This document shows, in pieces, positions 1-12,345 of a stretch of 64,000 nt of DNA. Below the pieces are notes generated by a model. The model searched no databases. It worked only from the letters and a program-made list of their open reading frames with translations, and had not been told where the DNA came from. Position numbers and translations under genes: made by a program. Source of the stretch: Delphinus delphis (taxonomy: Eukaryota > Chordata > Mammalia > Artiodactyla > Delphinidae); the NCBI RefSeq assembly GCF_949987515.2, contig NC_082694.2:62680080-62744079 (forward strand), read 5' to 3'. Within the stretch, counting starts at the first letter, position 1; every line of letters begins with the position of its first letter.

Positions 1-814
1 AATGTCACCATTCATTTTTTTTGTTGCTGTTATATTTTATTTCCTGGAGGGCCGCTGAGCACCAGTACAGCACTGAATTTCACCCATTTTGAAAGTTATT
101 GAATGCTCTGAACCCTTCCTAGAGAAATAACACACAAAAGTTTTGTGTTTGACTCAATTTAAAGAACTCTGATATTATTGGTGCATTAAATTTCAGTATC
201 ATCCAGGAAGAGAGAATGATGGCAGAACCTTAGAGCAAAATGTCAGTTAATACAAAAGTAGAAGAGGAACCCTTGAAGAAAAGTAAAAACCACAGATAGA
301 GAGAACAGGGAAAAATGTGGACAATGTTCCCAGAAGGAATTAGTGAATTGTGTTGAATGCTGGGCAGAGGCAAAGCAGACTAAGGAGTGAACATTTTCTT
401 CAGATTCAGCAACTACCTTGCAGTTACATTGATATGGTAGGGATAGAAGTCAGGTTAAAGGGCTAGGGAAGGTTCAAGGATGAATGAATGAATGTGGAGT
501 TGAAAAATCAGGAATTAAGTGAAGGTTACTCCAGAATCTTATGTGTAAAATCATTGAGAGAAACTGGTGGTAACCATAAGGCAGACACAAGTTGTGGGGA
601 AGCCTTTAAGACTGTAGAGGTCTGAGCTTGTTTGAATGCTAATGGGAAAGTGCCAGCAGAATGGAAAGTTGAAGATAACAGAGAGAGAGTAACAGGAGCT
701 AGGTTTCTAATGAGGTAGGTAGGAGAGGATGGGATACGGAGCATCACTAAGGGGTCCTCTCTTTACTCCCCTTCTCTCCTGCTGAACATGGGCTTTTTTC
801 CCTAAGATTTTATA
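1..814. other. unassigned AT-rich intergenic DNA
   Basis: I see no gene, RNA or repeat that I can name here. Short open frames lack codon structure or any recognisable domain. Confidence 0.4.
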
Positions 815-1290
815 TTAATTTCCTGTAACAAATTTAATGGCTTAAAGCAATGCAAATATATTCTCTTACAGTTCTGAAGGTCAGAAGTCCAAAACGGTTC
901 TCATTGAGCCTCAGTTAAGGTGTAGGCAGGTTCATGCCCCTTCTAGAGGTCCTAGGGGAGAATGTTCCCTTGCTTTTTCCAAATTCTAGACATCACCCAC
1001 ATTCCTTGATTCATGACCCTATTCTTCTACCTGCAAAGCCAGCAACCTGAGGACAGGTCCTTCTCACTCTGCTATCTTTTTGGTTCTCTTTCTTCTGCCC
1101 TTCTTATTTACTTATTAATATCTGTGTGATTATATTGGGCTCATCTGGATAATCCAGGATAATGTCCCTTAATTCTATCTATAACCTTAATTCCCCTGTG
1201 CCATGGAACCTAACACATTCACAGGTTCTGGAGATTAGGACATGGGTATCTTTGGTGGGGGGCTATTAGTTTGCCTGCCACACACGCCCC
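815..1290 (-). repeat. MLT1-type MaLR LTR relic, antisense
   Basis: Read on the minus strand, this follows the known MLT1 LTR pattern: a start near 'attaggacatgggtatctttgg' in complement, a central 'gataatccaggataatgtcc' block, and an end that complements 'ctgtaacaaatttaatggctt' and 'acagttctgaaggtcagaag'. MLT1 is an ancient mammalian ERVL-MaLR LTR. This copy is heavily diverged and has no internal coding region next to it, so it is a solo relic. The family name is recalled, not computed. Confidence 0.7.
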
Positions 1291-1368
1291 CCCATTTCAT
1301 GCTCATATTCCACTCTATTACTTTTCTACATTCCTCTGATTGGAGAGACCAATACTGAACAAAGTGCT

Positions 1369-1373
1369 TTATA

Positions 1374-1422
<49 letters not shown>
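1369..1422. repeat. (TA)n microsatellite
   Basis: A run of alternating T and A, preceded by a few TATG units. It is probably length-polymorphic. Confidence 0.95.
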
Positions 1423-1424
<2 letters not shown>

Positions 1425-1570
1425 TAACCCACTTAACAGTCACCACTCTGTAAGGAGAGGTATTTGCTTTAATTAATAGCTGATGGACCTATAACTGACA
1501 CAGACTTGTAAAATAACTTGCTTCAAATCACACAGTAGTAAGCGTTGGCTTGGGGGTGAAAACCAGAATT
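1425..1570 (+). repeat. MIR-like SINE relic
   Basis: The order 'acttaacagtcaccactctg', then 'aaataacttgcttcaaatca', then 'cacagtagtaag' follows the core of the mammalian-wide MIR SINE (decimal fraction of cells shown by the usual 'acttgcccaaggtcacacagctagtaag' motif). It is diverged and both ends are lost. Confidence 0.55.
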
Positions 1571-3110
1571 GTCTGATGGAATACCTAGTGAATGATCAAC
1601 TTAGCTGGTATTGTCAACTTATCGATGTTTATATAGAATAAAAATAATTACACATGTAAAGAGAGATTTAAAAATAACATACACATAAAATGAAAAATCA
1701 TTTACAAAACCATTCTATAATAAACTTTCTTTCCTGCAATACTATCTTAATATCCACCACTTCTAACATATAAAGAACTGTTCATCAAGGAGATATACCA
1801 TATTTACTTAACAATACCCAAATAATTGGGAATTTAATTGTTACCAGTTTTTAAATGGGCTATTACTTAAGAAAATAAAAATAATATTAAAGTAAATAAA
1901 CAAACACACCTTTTGCTCATTCCTCATTCCATTTCTCTACTTAATGTCTTCTCTCTTTCCTTTAGACTTTCTCTCTTCCAATCTAAGTCCTCTCAACTTT
2001 TAAAAATGTTCTAAGTTTTTATTCTTCTATGAAACATTCACCCTCTGGGCTCTAGGTTTCCTTCTTTTTCAGAACTCAAATCATTATTTGCCATTCCAAT
2101 TTTTGAAAATATCTTATTAGTATTATGTTCTGATCTTTATATTTTTCTGAGATTTAACATTAATGGGTACTTCTCAGTAGGCATCTGGGGATAGGGCCTG
2201 CATCCTTTCTGAATTTTCATTCTCCAGTTCCATCTACCACAATGCATGCAAATAATACGCATGGAGGGCCTTGTTTGGTTTTGTGCTATTATCCTTTAAG
2301 CCAATAACTGAGTATTAGCAGGCATTAAGAAATTTACTTTATTAAACATGTATATTCTCAGACATACATGAAAAGAATTCTGCTATCTGGTTGAACACAA
2401 TAAAATATTTTCTGCTAAAATAATATACTTATCACATCTGAGTTTTGCTAGCCAGTTCCCTTTTGAATAAATAACACACAAGTTAGGTGCTTGCCTACTT
2501 TACCATTCAACCTCCAGCTCCTAGAAATGTGTCGATCTCACAGTATTCCTCAATAAATATCTGTTGAATGAATGTGTGCTTGTTTGAAAAAAAATATAGG
2601 AAATAATCAAGAAAATTTTAAATGTGGCATAGAGTATATTCACTTATTTGACTAGGTTGGAAAACAGATGTGTCTTTCTAAATGTAATACACTAATTTAA
2701 GCCTCAATTCTTTTTTTAAAATAAAAACTATATGCATTTATGTATGTCGCTTGTGTTTGTATGTGTTTGTGCATCAGCTTTACTTCTCTTACAGGCAAAA
2801 CCTCTTGTTTGTGGCTAGTGTATGGTTTATGTGAAAAAGTTTATCTGGATTTACCAATTCACTGTGATATAATGGTATGCATTTACAATGACACAATATC
2901 TACTGGCTAATAGACTCATTTCCATAGCAATACATTAGCACCCACCCTGCAAGAGGTACCCCAGAAAATTATAGGAGATCAAAAAAGAGAAATAACATAA
3001 TCCATAAATTCAGTCTAGAAGATATTTTTTTTTTTTGCCAACACCTGCTGTCCTCATGCTGAATACTAAGGTTCCCCAATTCTGAACTTTGTCCTTTTTC
3101 ACTTAGCCAT
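1571..3110. other. unassigned AT-rich intergenic DNA
   Basis: AT-rich sequence with no gene that I can support. The piece near 2545-2575 ('caataaatatctgttgaatg') looks like the 3' edge of an old MIR, but it is too short to call. Confidence 0.4.
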
Positions 3111-3116
3111 TTCAGA

Positions 3117-3285
3117 TTGCTGCCTTCCAGTCTTCTTCTCTTCCCTCTTCTCTTTTCCCCTCTCCCCTTCCCCTCATCCGCTGACTCCTTAGTCCTATTC
3201 TTCCCACTTCTTTCTTCTTCCTTTCTCCCTCTGTCTTTTTCTCTCTCTATCTCTACCTCTGTTTCTCTGTCTCTGTCTCATTCAC
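3117..3285. repeat. pyrimidine-rich (CT) low-complexity tract
   Basis: Almost only C and T on the plus strand, ending in 'tctctctatctctacctctg'-like repeats. The 63-codon open frame across it is a composition artefact of Ser/Leu/Phe codons, not a gene. Confidence 0.85.
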
Positions 3286-3629
3286 ATTTGTTTTCATGCA
3301 AGAGATGAAAGGCAGCTCAATATTTACTAAAAATCTCCTCAAGATGTCTTTAGAACCAGAAGAATTCTTCCCAACAACTACACATTATATCTCAGAAAAT
3401 TTGGTCAAATATATTTACTAATTTGGATTAATTACTTCATTAGTGCCTGGGTTTCCACAAAAATTATTTCACTTCTCCATCACCTCTGAGTGACTAGTTA
3501 GCCATTCTGGTGCCTTTCCCTAAACAAAGAAAACCTAATCTAATATGATGTGCTTTTTCTGCTCTCAGACAGTCTTAACAATAAGGAGGAAAAAAAAACC
3601 CTCTCTTAAATGTGGAAACAGAGCAGGAC

Positions 3630-3712
3630 ATGAAGGAAGGAAGGAAAGAAGGGAAGAAGGAAGGAAAGAAGGAAGGAAATAAGGTAAGTAGGTAGGAAGG
3701 AAGAAAGTTAAA
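3630..3712. repeat. (GAAG)n/(GGAA)n purine microsatellite
   Basis: Irregular GGAA, GAAA and GTAG tetramers, all purine-rich on the plus strand. Confidence 0.9.
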
Positions 3713-4692
3713 TGATGCTTTTAAATGTTCTTTATTTCAGATATAACTTTAACCCAGAAATTTTGAATGTATTTCTTGAGGGATAGCAGTAGTCAAAACA
3801 GTAGTGTCCAGGACCTAACCTTAGGAGCTCACACTCTCATTGGAACTGCCAAAGATACACATAATAAGTGAGCTAGGAAACCCGGTATTTTAGGATTAAG
3901 AATCAAGACATATCTTCTTCAAAGTTGTGGAAAGCATTTTTGGTTTACTGAATTAAATGTTTATTTAAATAAGTCATTATTTATTATAACAGGACAAGTA
4001 TTAAAAATCTTAGTTTTCAGGTGAGATCCTTTTGCCTGAAATGAACTATAACAGACTAAAGGAGTTGTTATTCACTAAGTTCCTTTGGTTCCTTGTAGAG
4101 AAATATGAAAGAAGATGTTTTCTCTTTTAAAGAGAGCCACTTGTTAAATTTACCAAACTTAACAGTGGCTAATGGAATCAAATGATAGAAAGATGAATCA
4201 TCAATTCAGTATAATATCAGAATTAGGGTGAGGAGAGCATGGTGCAACTAAGAGAGTGCCAAAACAACAACAAAGAAAGCCAGTAGTTAAGATACATACT
4301 ATTTTTACATGGGGACCCGGCCTGAGGAGCAGGGGTGGGAGCTTCGAGACTAGGGTGGGGCGAAAGGGGTGAGAAGTGGACAGAAGACCTGATAGGAAAG
4401 ATAAAAAGAAAAGGAAAGTTTCCAGTTTGACAATCAAGCTGTCTTCTGCATCCATTTCATCCCAAGACCACCAAGCCAATGCGGAGGCTTTTTCCTCCTT
4501 TCCTTTCCTTTTCATGAGACTGATCACAACCAGCACTGCAGAGTCCGTCGAATTAAGGAATGCTGCTGCCTACATGTGTGAATGAGCTGTGAGTAAAGTA
4601 CTGAAGTAGAGGAGAACTAACTTGAAACGTCCTCATGATGTCCATGTGGCTGACAGGAAGTTAACCTATCATAGATGTGATAAAGAAGAATA
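3713..4692. other. unassigned intergenic DNA
   Basis: No recognisable gene or repeat family. The overlapping open frames on both strands at 4201-4585 (111 and 69 codons) show no domain and are probably chance. Confidence 0.4.
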
Positions 4693-6759
4693 GTTGGGGA
4701 GGAGCTTCAAGATGGCAGAAGAGTAAGACCTGGAGATCACCTTCCTCCCCACAGATACACCAGAAATACATCTACACGTGGAACAACTCCTACAGAACAC
4801 CTACTGAATGCTGGCAGAAGACCTCAGACTTCCCAAAAGGCAAGAAACTCCCCACGTACCTGCGTAGGGCAAAAGAAAAAACAGAGACGAAAGGATAGGG
4901 ACGGAACCTGCACCAGTGGGAGGGAGATGTGAAGGAGGCAAGGTTTCCAAACGATAGGAAGCCCCTTCGCGGGCGGAGACTGCGGGTGGCGGAGGGGGAA
5001 GCTTCAGAGCCACGGAGGAGAGAGCAGCAACAGGGGTGCGGAGAGCAAAGCGGAGAGATTCCCACACAGAGGATCGGTGCCGACCAGCACTTAACAGCCT
5101 GAGAGGCTTGTCTGCTCCCACGCCGGGGCGGGCGGGGCTGGGAGCTGAGGCTCGGGCTTCGGTCGGAGTGCCGGGAGAGGGCCGGGGTTGGCGGCGTGAA
5201 CACAGCATGAAGGGGTTAGTGCGCCACGGCTAGCCAGGAGGGAGTCCGGGGAAAAGTCTGGACCTGCCGAAGAGGCAAGAGACTTTTTCTTACCTCTTTG
5301 TTTCCCGTGCGTGAGGAGAGGGGATTAAGAGCGCTGCTTAAAGGAGCTCCAGAGACGGGCGCGAGCCGCGGCTAAAAGCGCGGACCCCAGAGACGGGCAG
5401 GAGACGCTAAGGCTGCTGCTGCCGCCACCAAGAAGCCTGGGTGCGAGCACAGGTCACTATCCACACCCCATTTCCGAGGAGCCTGTGCAGCCCGCCACTG
5501 CCAGGGTCCCGTGATCCAGGGACAACTTCCCTGGGAGAACGCACGGCACGCCTCAGGCTCGTGCAACGTCACGCCGGCCTCTGACGCAGCAGGCACGCAC
5601 CGCACTCCGGGCCCCTCCCTCGCCCCGGCCTGAGTGAGCCAGCGCCGCACTCCGTGCCCCTCCCTCCCCTCCCCCCGGCCTGAGTGAGCCAGAGCCGCCG
5701 AATCAGCGGCTCCTTTAACCCCGTCCTGTCTGAGCGACGAACAGACACCCTCAGGCGACCTACACGCAGAGGCAAGTCCAAATCCAAAGCTGACCCCGGA
5801 AGCTGTGCGAACAAAGAAAAGAAAGGGAAATTTCTCCCAGCAGCCTCAGGAGCAGCTGATTAAATCTCCACAATCAACTTGATATACCCTGCATCTGTGG
5901 AATACCTGAGTAGACAACGAATCATCCCAAATTGAGGAGGTGGACTTTGGGAGCAACGATATATATATATATGTATCTATATATATATATATATATATAG
6001 ATATATATATATATAGATAGATATATATATTTTCCCCCCTTTTTATCTTTTTCTGAGTGTGTATGTGTATGTTTCTGTGTGTGATTTTGTCTGTATAGCT
6101 TTGCTTTTACCATTTGTCCTAGGGTTCTGTCTGTCCGTTTTATCTTTTTTTTAATTATTAAAATTTTTTTTTCTTAATAATTTTTAAAAATTATTTTCTT
6201 TTACTTTATTTTATTGCATTTTATCCTCTTTCTTTATTTTCTTTCTTCCCTTTTATTCTGAGCCATGTGGAGGACAGGCTCTTGGTGCTCTAGCCAGGCG
6301 TCAGGGCTGTGCCACTGAGGTGGGAGAGCCAAGTTCAGGACACTGGTCCACAAGAGACCTCCCAGCTCTACGTAATATCAAATGGCGCAAATATCCCAGA
6401 GATCTCCATCTCAACGCCAAGACCCAGCTTCACTCAACAACCAACAAGCTACAGTGCTGGATAGCCTATGCCAAACAACTAGCAAGACGGGAACACAACC
6501 CTACCCATTAGCAGAGAGGCTCCCTAAACTCATAATAAGGCCACAGACACCCCAAAACACACCACCAGACGTGCACCTGCCCACCAGAAAGACAAGATCC
6601 AGCCTCATCCTCCAGAACACGGCACTAGTCCCCTCCACCAGGAAGCCTACACAACCCACTGAACCAACCTTAGCCACTGGAGACAGACACTAAAAACAAT
6701 GGAAACTACGAACCTGCAGCCTGTGAAAAGGAGACCCCAAACACAGTAAGATAAGCAAA
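4693..6759 (+). mobile_element. L1 5'UTR (promoter region) of the + strand L1 fragment
   Basis: Starts 'gggaggagcttcaagatggc', which matches base by base, apart from scattered changes, the complement of the 5' end of the minus-strand L1 near 47400. It then runs through a GC- and CpG-rich stretch (about 4960-5790), a (TA)n tract (5958-6030), and a T-rich part to the ORF1 start. Mammalian L1 5'UTRs hold the internal Pol II promoter. This copy carries about one and a half units of the GC-rich 38-bp monomer (around 5350-5400) and a single copy of the unit that is tripled in the other L1. No target-site duplication is visible before it. Confidence 0.85.
5958..6030. repeat. (TA)n with TAGA interruptions
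   Basis: Alternating TA with 'tatc'/'taga' units inside the L1 5'UTR. The other L1 (39-47 kb) has no TA run at the equivalent place, so it expanded after insertion or in this lineage. Confidence 0.9.
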
Positions 6760-7632
6760 ATGAGAAGACAGAAAAACACACAGCAGATGAAGGAGCAAGG
6801 CAAAAACCCACCAGACCTAACAAATGAAGAGGAAATAGGCAGTCTACCAAAAAAAGAATTCAGAATAATGATAGTAAAGATGATCCAAAATCTTGGAAAT
6901 AGAGTGGAGAAAATACAAGGAACGTTTAACAAGGACCTAGAAGAACTAAAGAGCAAACAAACAGTGATGAACAACACAATAAATGAATTTAAAAATTCTC
7001 TAGAAGGGATCAGTAGCAGAATAACGGATAAGTTACCTGGAAGATAACTGCAGAGCAGAATAAAGAAAAAAGAATGAAAAGAATTGAGGACAGTCTCAGA
7101 GACCTCTGGGACAACATTAAATGCACCAACATTTGAATTATAGGGGTCCCAGAAGAAGAAGAGAAAAAGAAAGGGACTGAGAAAATATTTGCGGAGATTA
7201 TAGTTGAAAACATCCCTAACATGGGACAGGAGATAGTTAGTCAAGTCCAGGAAGCACAGAGAGTCCCATACAGGATAAATCCAAGGAGAAACATGCCAAG
7301 ACACATATTAATCAAACTATCAAAAATTAAATACAAAGAACAAATATTAAAAGCAGCAAGGGAAAAACAACAAATAACACATAAGGGAATCCCCAAAAGG
7401 TTAACAGCTGATCTTTCAGCAGAAACTCTGCAAGCCAGAAGGGACTGGCAGGACATATTTTAAGTGATGAAGGAGAAAAAGCTACAACCAAGATTACTCT
7501 ACCCAGCAAGGATCTCATTCAGATTTGATGCAGAAACTAAAACCTTTACAGACAAGCAAAAGCTAAGATATCAGCACTACCAAACCAGCTTTAAAACAAA
7601 TGCTAAAGGAACTTCTCTAGGCAAGAAACACA
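6760..7632 (+). pseudogene. L1 ORF1p pseudogene
   Basis: ORF1p is the L1 RNA-binding, trimer-forming chaperone of the L1 ribonucleoprotein. The copy starts with Met-Arg-Arg-Gln-Lys, as in the intact minus-strand ORF1, and keeps the N-terminal region and the start of the coiled coil. At about 7023-7045 a deletion of roughly a dozen bases relative to the other copy shifts the frame. An in-frame stop follows in the RRM region near 7135. The C-terminal part (ending 'SAETLQARRDWQDIF') is open from 7221 but meets TAA at 7461-7463, and another indel lies near 7567-7575. The natural stop of the family follows the Leu-Leu at about 7618. It cannot make a full protein. Confidence 0.85.
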
Positions 7633-7678
7633 AGACAAGGAAAAGAACTACAATAATAAACCAAAAACAATTAAGAAA

Positions 7679-8513
7679 ATGGTCATAGGGACATACATAT
7701 CAATAATTACCTTAAATGTAAATGGATTAAATGCTCAAACCAAAAGACATAGATTGGCTGAATGGATACAGAAACAAGACTCGTATATATGCTGTCTACA
7801 AGAGACCCACTTCACACATAGGGACATATACAGACTGAAAGTGAGGGGATGGAAAAAGCTGTTCCATGCAAATGGAAATCAAAAGAAAGCTGGAGTAGCA
7901 ATTCTCATATCAGACAAAATAGACTTTAAAACAAAGACTATACAAGAGACAAAGGAGGACACTACATAATGATCAAGGGATCGATCCAAGAAGAAGATAT
8001 AACAGTTGTAAATATATATGCACCCAACATAGGAGCACCGCAATACATAAGGCAAATAATAACAGCCATAAAAGGGGAAATTGACAGTAACACAATCATC
8101 GTAGGGGACTTTAACACCCCACTTTCACCAATGGACATATCATCCAAAATGAAAATACATAAGGAAACACAAGCTTTAAATGATACATTAAACAAGATGA
8201 CTTAATTGATATTTATAAGACATTCTATCCAAAAACAACAGAATACACTTTCTTCTCAAGTGCTCATGGAACATTCTCCAGGATAGATCATATCTTGGGT
8301 CACAAATCAAGCCTTGGTATATTTAAGAAAATTGAAATCGTATCACGTATCTTTTCTGACCACAATGCTATGAGACTAGATATCATTTACAGAAAAAAAT
8401 CTGTAAGAAATACAATCACATAGAGGCTAAACCACAACTACTTAATAAGCAAGAGGTCACTGAAGAAATCAAAGAGGAATTCAAAAAATACCTAGAAACA
8501 AATGACAATGAAA
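7679..8513 (+). pseudogene. L1 ORF2p fragment (endonuclease domain), broken and 3'-truncated
   Basis: The first part of ORF2, covering the apurinic-type endonuclease. The catalytic signatures Asn in 'LNVNGL', Glu in 'LQETH', Tyr in 'IYAPN' and 'GDFNTP' can all be read, but in more than one frame. One frame ends at 7967-7969 after a small indel near 7945. The next ends near 8203, and a third carries the 'SDHNAM' end of the domain at about 8358. L1 similarity stops near 8513, before the reverse transcriptase, with no poly(A) or 3'UTR. The whole 3' half of the element is therefore missing, the opposite of the usual 5' truncation. Confidence 0.85.
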
Positions 8514-11370
8514 ACATGCTCCTATATACATACTTTTGTGTTTTTTTAAACGATAAATTTCTCCAGAACATTAAAGGAGTTGAAAAATATTTTTTAAATG
8601 GAAATGAGATATATTAAAGCTCACAAGATTATTTTAACTTTAAAATTTTTGTTTATACTAAAAATATTATTATTATTATTATTTTATATATTTTTCATGG
8701 TTATTTTTTTTCAAAAGTAGATTTTGAAGATTTTATTGTTGAGTGTGCCTTCAGTAAAAGAGACTAAAATTACATATACCAAAAACATCTTTTCTTTTGC
8801 CTCAGGATTTAATATGGCTTAGCCCTGGGCTGACGAAATGTTTGCATTTTGATATTTTAAAATACCAAAACAATTTGATGTAAAGTGTCTGGATTACTGA
8901 ATTTTTCTGGACCCCTGTAAAATTTGCACCTAATATGAGGTGCCTCACTTTCCCCAACCTAGTCTTTATTCTGAAGAGAGAGAACTTTAATAATACTGAA
9001 CACACATGCCAGTAATCACATATGCTTGTATGTTTAATGTTCAAATCACGATCAACTACCATTATAAGGAATGTTTATGATTATAGACCTTTAAAAGGAA
9101 ATACTTCCCTTGACATGAAGTCAGAAAACACATAATTAATTAACTCTTGGTGATTATCCAATCTCCCATAGTTCCCAGATATGTTATTCAGTGACACATC
9201 TAACTCAGAGAAGATTTTACAGTAAAATTACCAAAGATTCATACCAAATCACCCACAAACATATGAACACTCAAAGAAGTCCAACAACAGTACCTGAAAT
9301 TTAGAGAATATAATACGAAAATGAGTTTCTCCTCACGTAAAAATGAACATATAAAATTCCCCTTGTGCTTTAGAAAGTCATAAAAACTAGAGCACTAAGC
9401 AATAAATGGGAACACATTACATAGTCCTTTGAAAGAAAGAATATGAAGAATTAAGCCTAAAGTGTACTGCAGTCCTCCCTGCAGTTTCATTTATATAATG
9501 TACAAAATCTTATCTCCCATTAAAACATTTTTATTATTGCAGACATTATTTGCTTTAATGAGAAACAAGAAATTTATAAAATAAAGGAGTTTGCTTTCTC
9601 TTTATTATTCCTTATAAATGTGTGTATATTATACACATTTTAAAAATTTAATATATAACATATGTATGTATCTATACATACACACGTACACAATGAACAT
9701 TCATAATTCATATTATGTACAGTTTCCTAGGAACTTTCATTTTAATAATGGGATAACAATCCCTTTCAATAATTGCTTTTTTTTCCCTGATACCTTAAAA
9801 TCCTTAAAACATCAGTGAAAAATTGAATTGTACTACTTTAACTGTGCAAATTGCCCAGCTATCAAGCTGGTATCCTGGGGCTTTATCTGAAATACAACTC
9901 AAAACTGAAAGTGGATCCGGATATGTAGCAGGACTCTCATGGGCTGCAAAATGTGAAACAAAAAGAGAATCAAGAATAGGTCCAGAAGCAAAAATATTCA
10001 CAGGAATCATGAAAGTGCAGGGAAGAAAAGTTAATCAAAGGAATTTAGGAAAGAAAAAAAATAATTTTGAATGGGTACTGCAAACAGAAAAGGCTACTTT
10101 AGAAGGAAAAATGGCAAGGCTCCTTGGCATTGTATCAGGTTTCACTGATGGATTGTTTTTAGTTCTAAAGACCATCTTAAAAGAAAAAAATAAAAGGAGA
10201 AGGCTGATGCCTAAACAAATGGGATTCTACAAGTCAGTTTCCAAATTTTTCGTGATGTACCCCTTCCTCCAAATAGCAAGATTCTACTGTAATTTCACAT
10301 AATTTATTTCATATCTACCTCCCCAATTGATTGGACTTTGGAATCCTTTAGACAGGGAGATTATTTTGTCTTACTTATTTTACTTTATTTTATTTTAATT
10401 TCCTCAGTACACCATAAGGAATGTCAAATATACAGTAAGGACATGGTAAATGTTAAATGAATCTCTACAACCATGTTTCTCAAGCTTTAAAATTCATGTT
10501 TCATTTTAACGAACATAAAGATGACCGCCACATACACATACCTTCCACCAAAGGGGATTTGAAAACTCCTCACATCCCTCACCCATACTGTCTGGACTTT
10601 TAAATTTCTATGTCCATTTTATACTGACTGTTGCTACACTGTCAACCAAATAATTTATCCAAAGTATGAATTTTATTATGTCATCTCCTGCTTTAGAAAA
10701 TACAATGGCTTCCCTTAGCTCTTAGGAAAAACTTATTTTTGCTTCAGTTGCCAGTACCGTTTGGCCCCTCGCTCTCCCATGCCCAACATTACATTTCTGA
10801 AACTAAAAATGGAAAAAAGTGTCTGACATACTCAATAAATATCTGCTGAATTAATGTTACTGAAGCAAATAATAATTATCACAGGAGATCTACTTTAGAA
10901 ATACTTCTATCACTTAAGTTCAAGTTACCAACTTAGAGAAAAAAAATGAAACAAAAAAGCCAAATCCTAAACAAATTTACCTCAATATGAAATGGAAATT
11001 TCTTATCTAAGATATAAATCTGAGCAAGGAGAAAACCCCCATGACCTTTCCTATCTCTGGGTCTACTTTTATCAACTTAGATTTCGTTGTGGGTCAGAAT
11101 ACCTGGAACAGAACTCTCTCTCCCTTGTTTACATGATGAGTGAACTTGGACTGCACTAAACCTCTCTACATCTCAATTTTTTTCATCTTTAAAATAATTA
11201 CAACAAATAATGTTTACAAAAAATACTATTGTATAATGTGGCTGTATTAAAATACAAATCACTCAATATAATAGTTCCTAGAGCATTTCATTTACTCAGT
11301 ATATGTTAGGTACAATTATTTCTACTCATGCATTCACTCCACACTTAATGAATACCTATTTTATTTATGT
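8514..11370. other. unassigned AT-rich intergenic DNA
   Basis: No supported gene. The longest open frame here (9823-10302, 159 codons, plus) has no domain, signal or membrane pattern that I recognise, sits in AT-rich DNA and lacks a convincing exon context. Around 10650-10800 there is a weak resemblance to a common ancient mammalian repeat ('gctttagaaaatacaatggct'), not firm enough to name. Confidence 0.4.
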
Positions 11371-11371
11371 A

Positions 11372-11452
11372 TACATACGTACATATATATACATATATAT
11401 ATGTATATATACAGGCACATATGTGTGTGTGTGTATATATGTATGTATACTC
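11372..11452. repeat. (TA)n/(TG)n microsatellite
   Basis: Mixed TACA, TATA and TGTG dinucleotide runs. Confidence 0.85.
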
Positions 11453-12049
11453 TCAATTTGGGGATTCAAAGATGAAAAGCAACATAGTCTTTCTCCCTTA
11501 AGAGATGTCTTCTCTGACACAAAGTATACAGACAAAAGTACAAAAAGTCACTGACCTGACCTGCTAGAGGACAGGATAAAACCCAGTACAAAGTACAGAG
11601 GGAACTAGAGAGAGTTCTGCCAGGGATTCCCCAAAAATCCTTCACAGAGAAACTACCTGATTAAAATGAATCTTAACAGATAAAGCAAGTAAGAATGTCT
11701 GAAAGAAAACGTATTCCATGCAGATAGAGAAGACAGGAAATCTTAGAAGACTTTTACATCAATATTAAATGTTTGAACTTGATATCACAGGCAGTGGAAA
11801 TTGCTGCATGGTTTTCAATTAGAAACTGAATGATCATATATATGGGTCTGAGAAATCCGTCTGCTCTTGCAGTGGAAAATACTTTGAAGGGTACAGAACT
11901 AAATGCAGAAAGATCAACTAGGAAACAACTACAAAAGCAGGTTGAGAGAAGATGATTTCAGAATAAGGGCAGTAGTCCTGGAAATGTACTGGAGGGAAAT
12001 AAAAAGATTGGGAAGTGGGATCTGAGGATTTGGTACTGTCGCTTCCACC

Positions 12050-12345
12050 CTCCGTTTTAGTCTGTAGAGATGCCATAGCAAAATACCACATCCTGGATGC
12101 CTTAAAAAACAGAAAGTTATCTTCTCACAGTCTGCAGGCTAGAAGTCCAAGATCAGGGTGACAGCAGAGTTCGTTTCTCCTGGGGCCTCTCTCCAAACAT
12201 GACCTTTTCTCTGTGTGTGTACACTCCTGGTATCTTTTCTTTTTCTTATAAGGACACAAGTCCTATTTGATTAGGGCCCCACACATATGACCTCATTTAA
12301 CCTAAATTAACTTCTTAAAGCCCTATCACAATATACAGTCGCAAA
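12050..12345 (-). repeat. MaLR (MLT1/MST-like) LTR relic, antisense
   Basis: 'gccatagcaaaataccacat', 'ttctcacagtctgcaggcta', 'cttataaggacacaagtcct' and 'gggccccacacatatgacct' follow, in order, the complement of MaLR LTRs. It is diverged and has no neighbouring internal sequence. The subfamily is not determined. Confidence 0.65.

Noticed and set aside
9823..10302. 159-codon open frame on the plus strand
   Set aside because: AT-rich surroundings, no domain or motif that I know, and no splice or promoter context. A single frame of this size can occur by chance in 64 kb.
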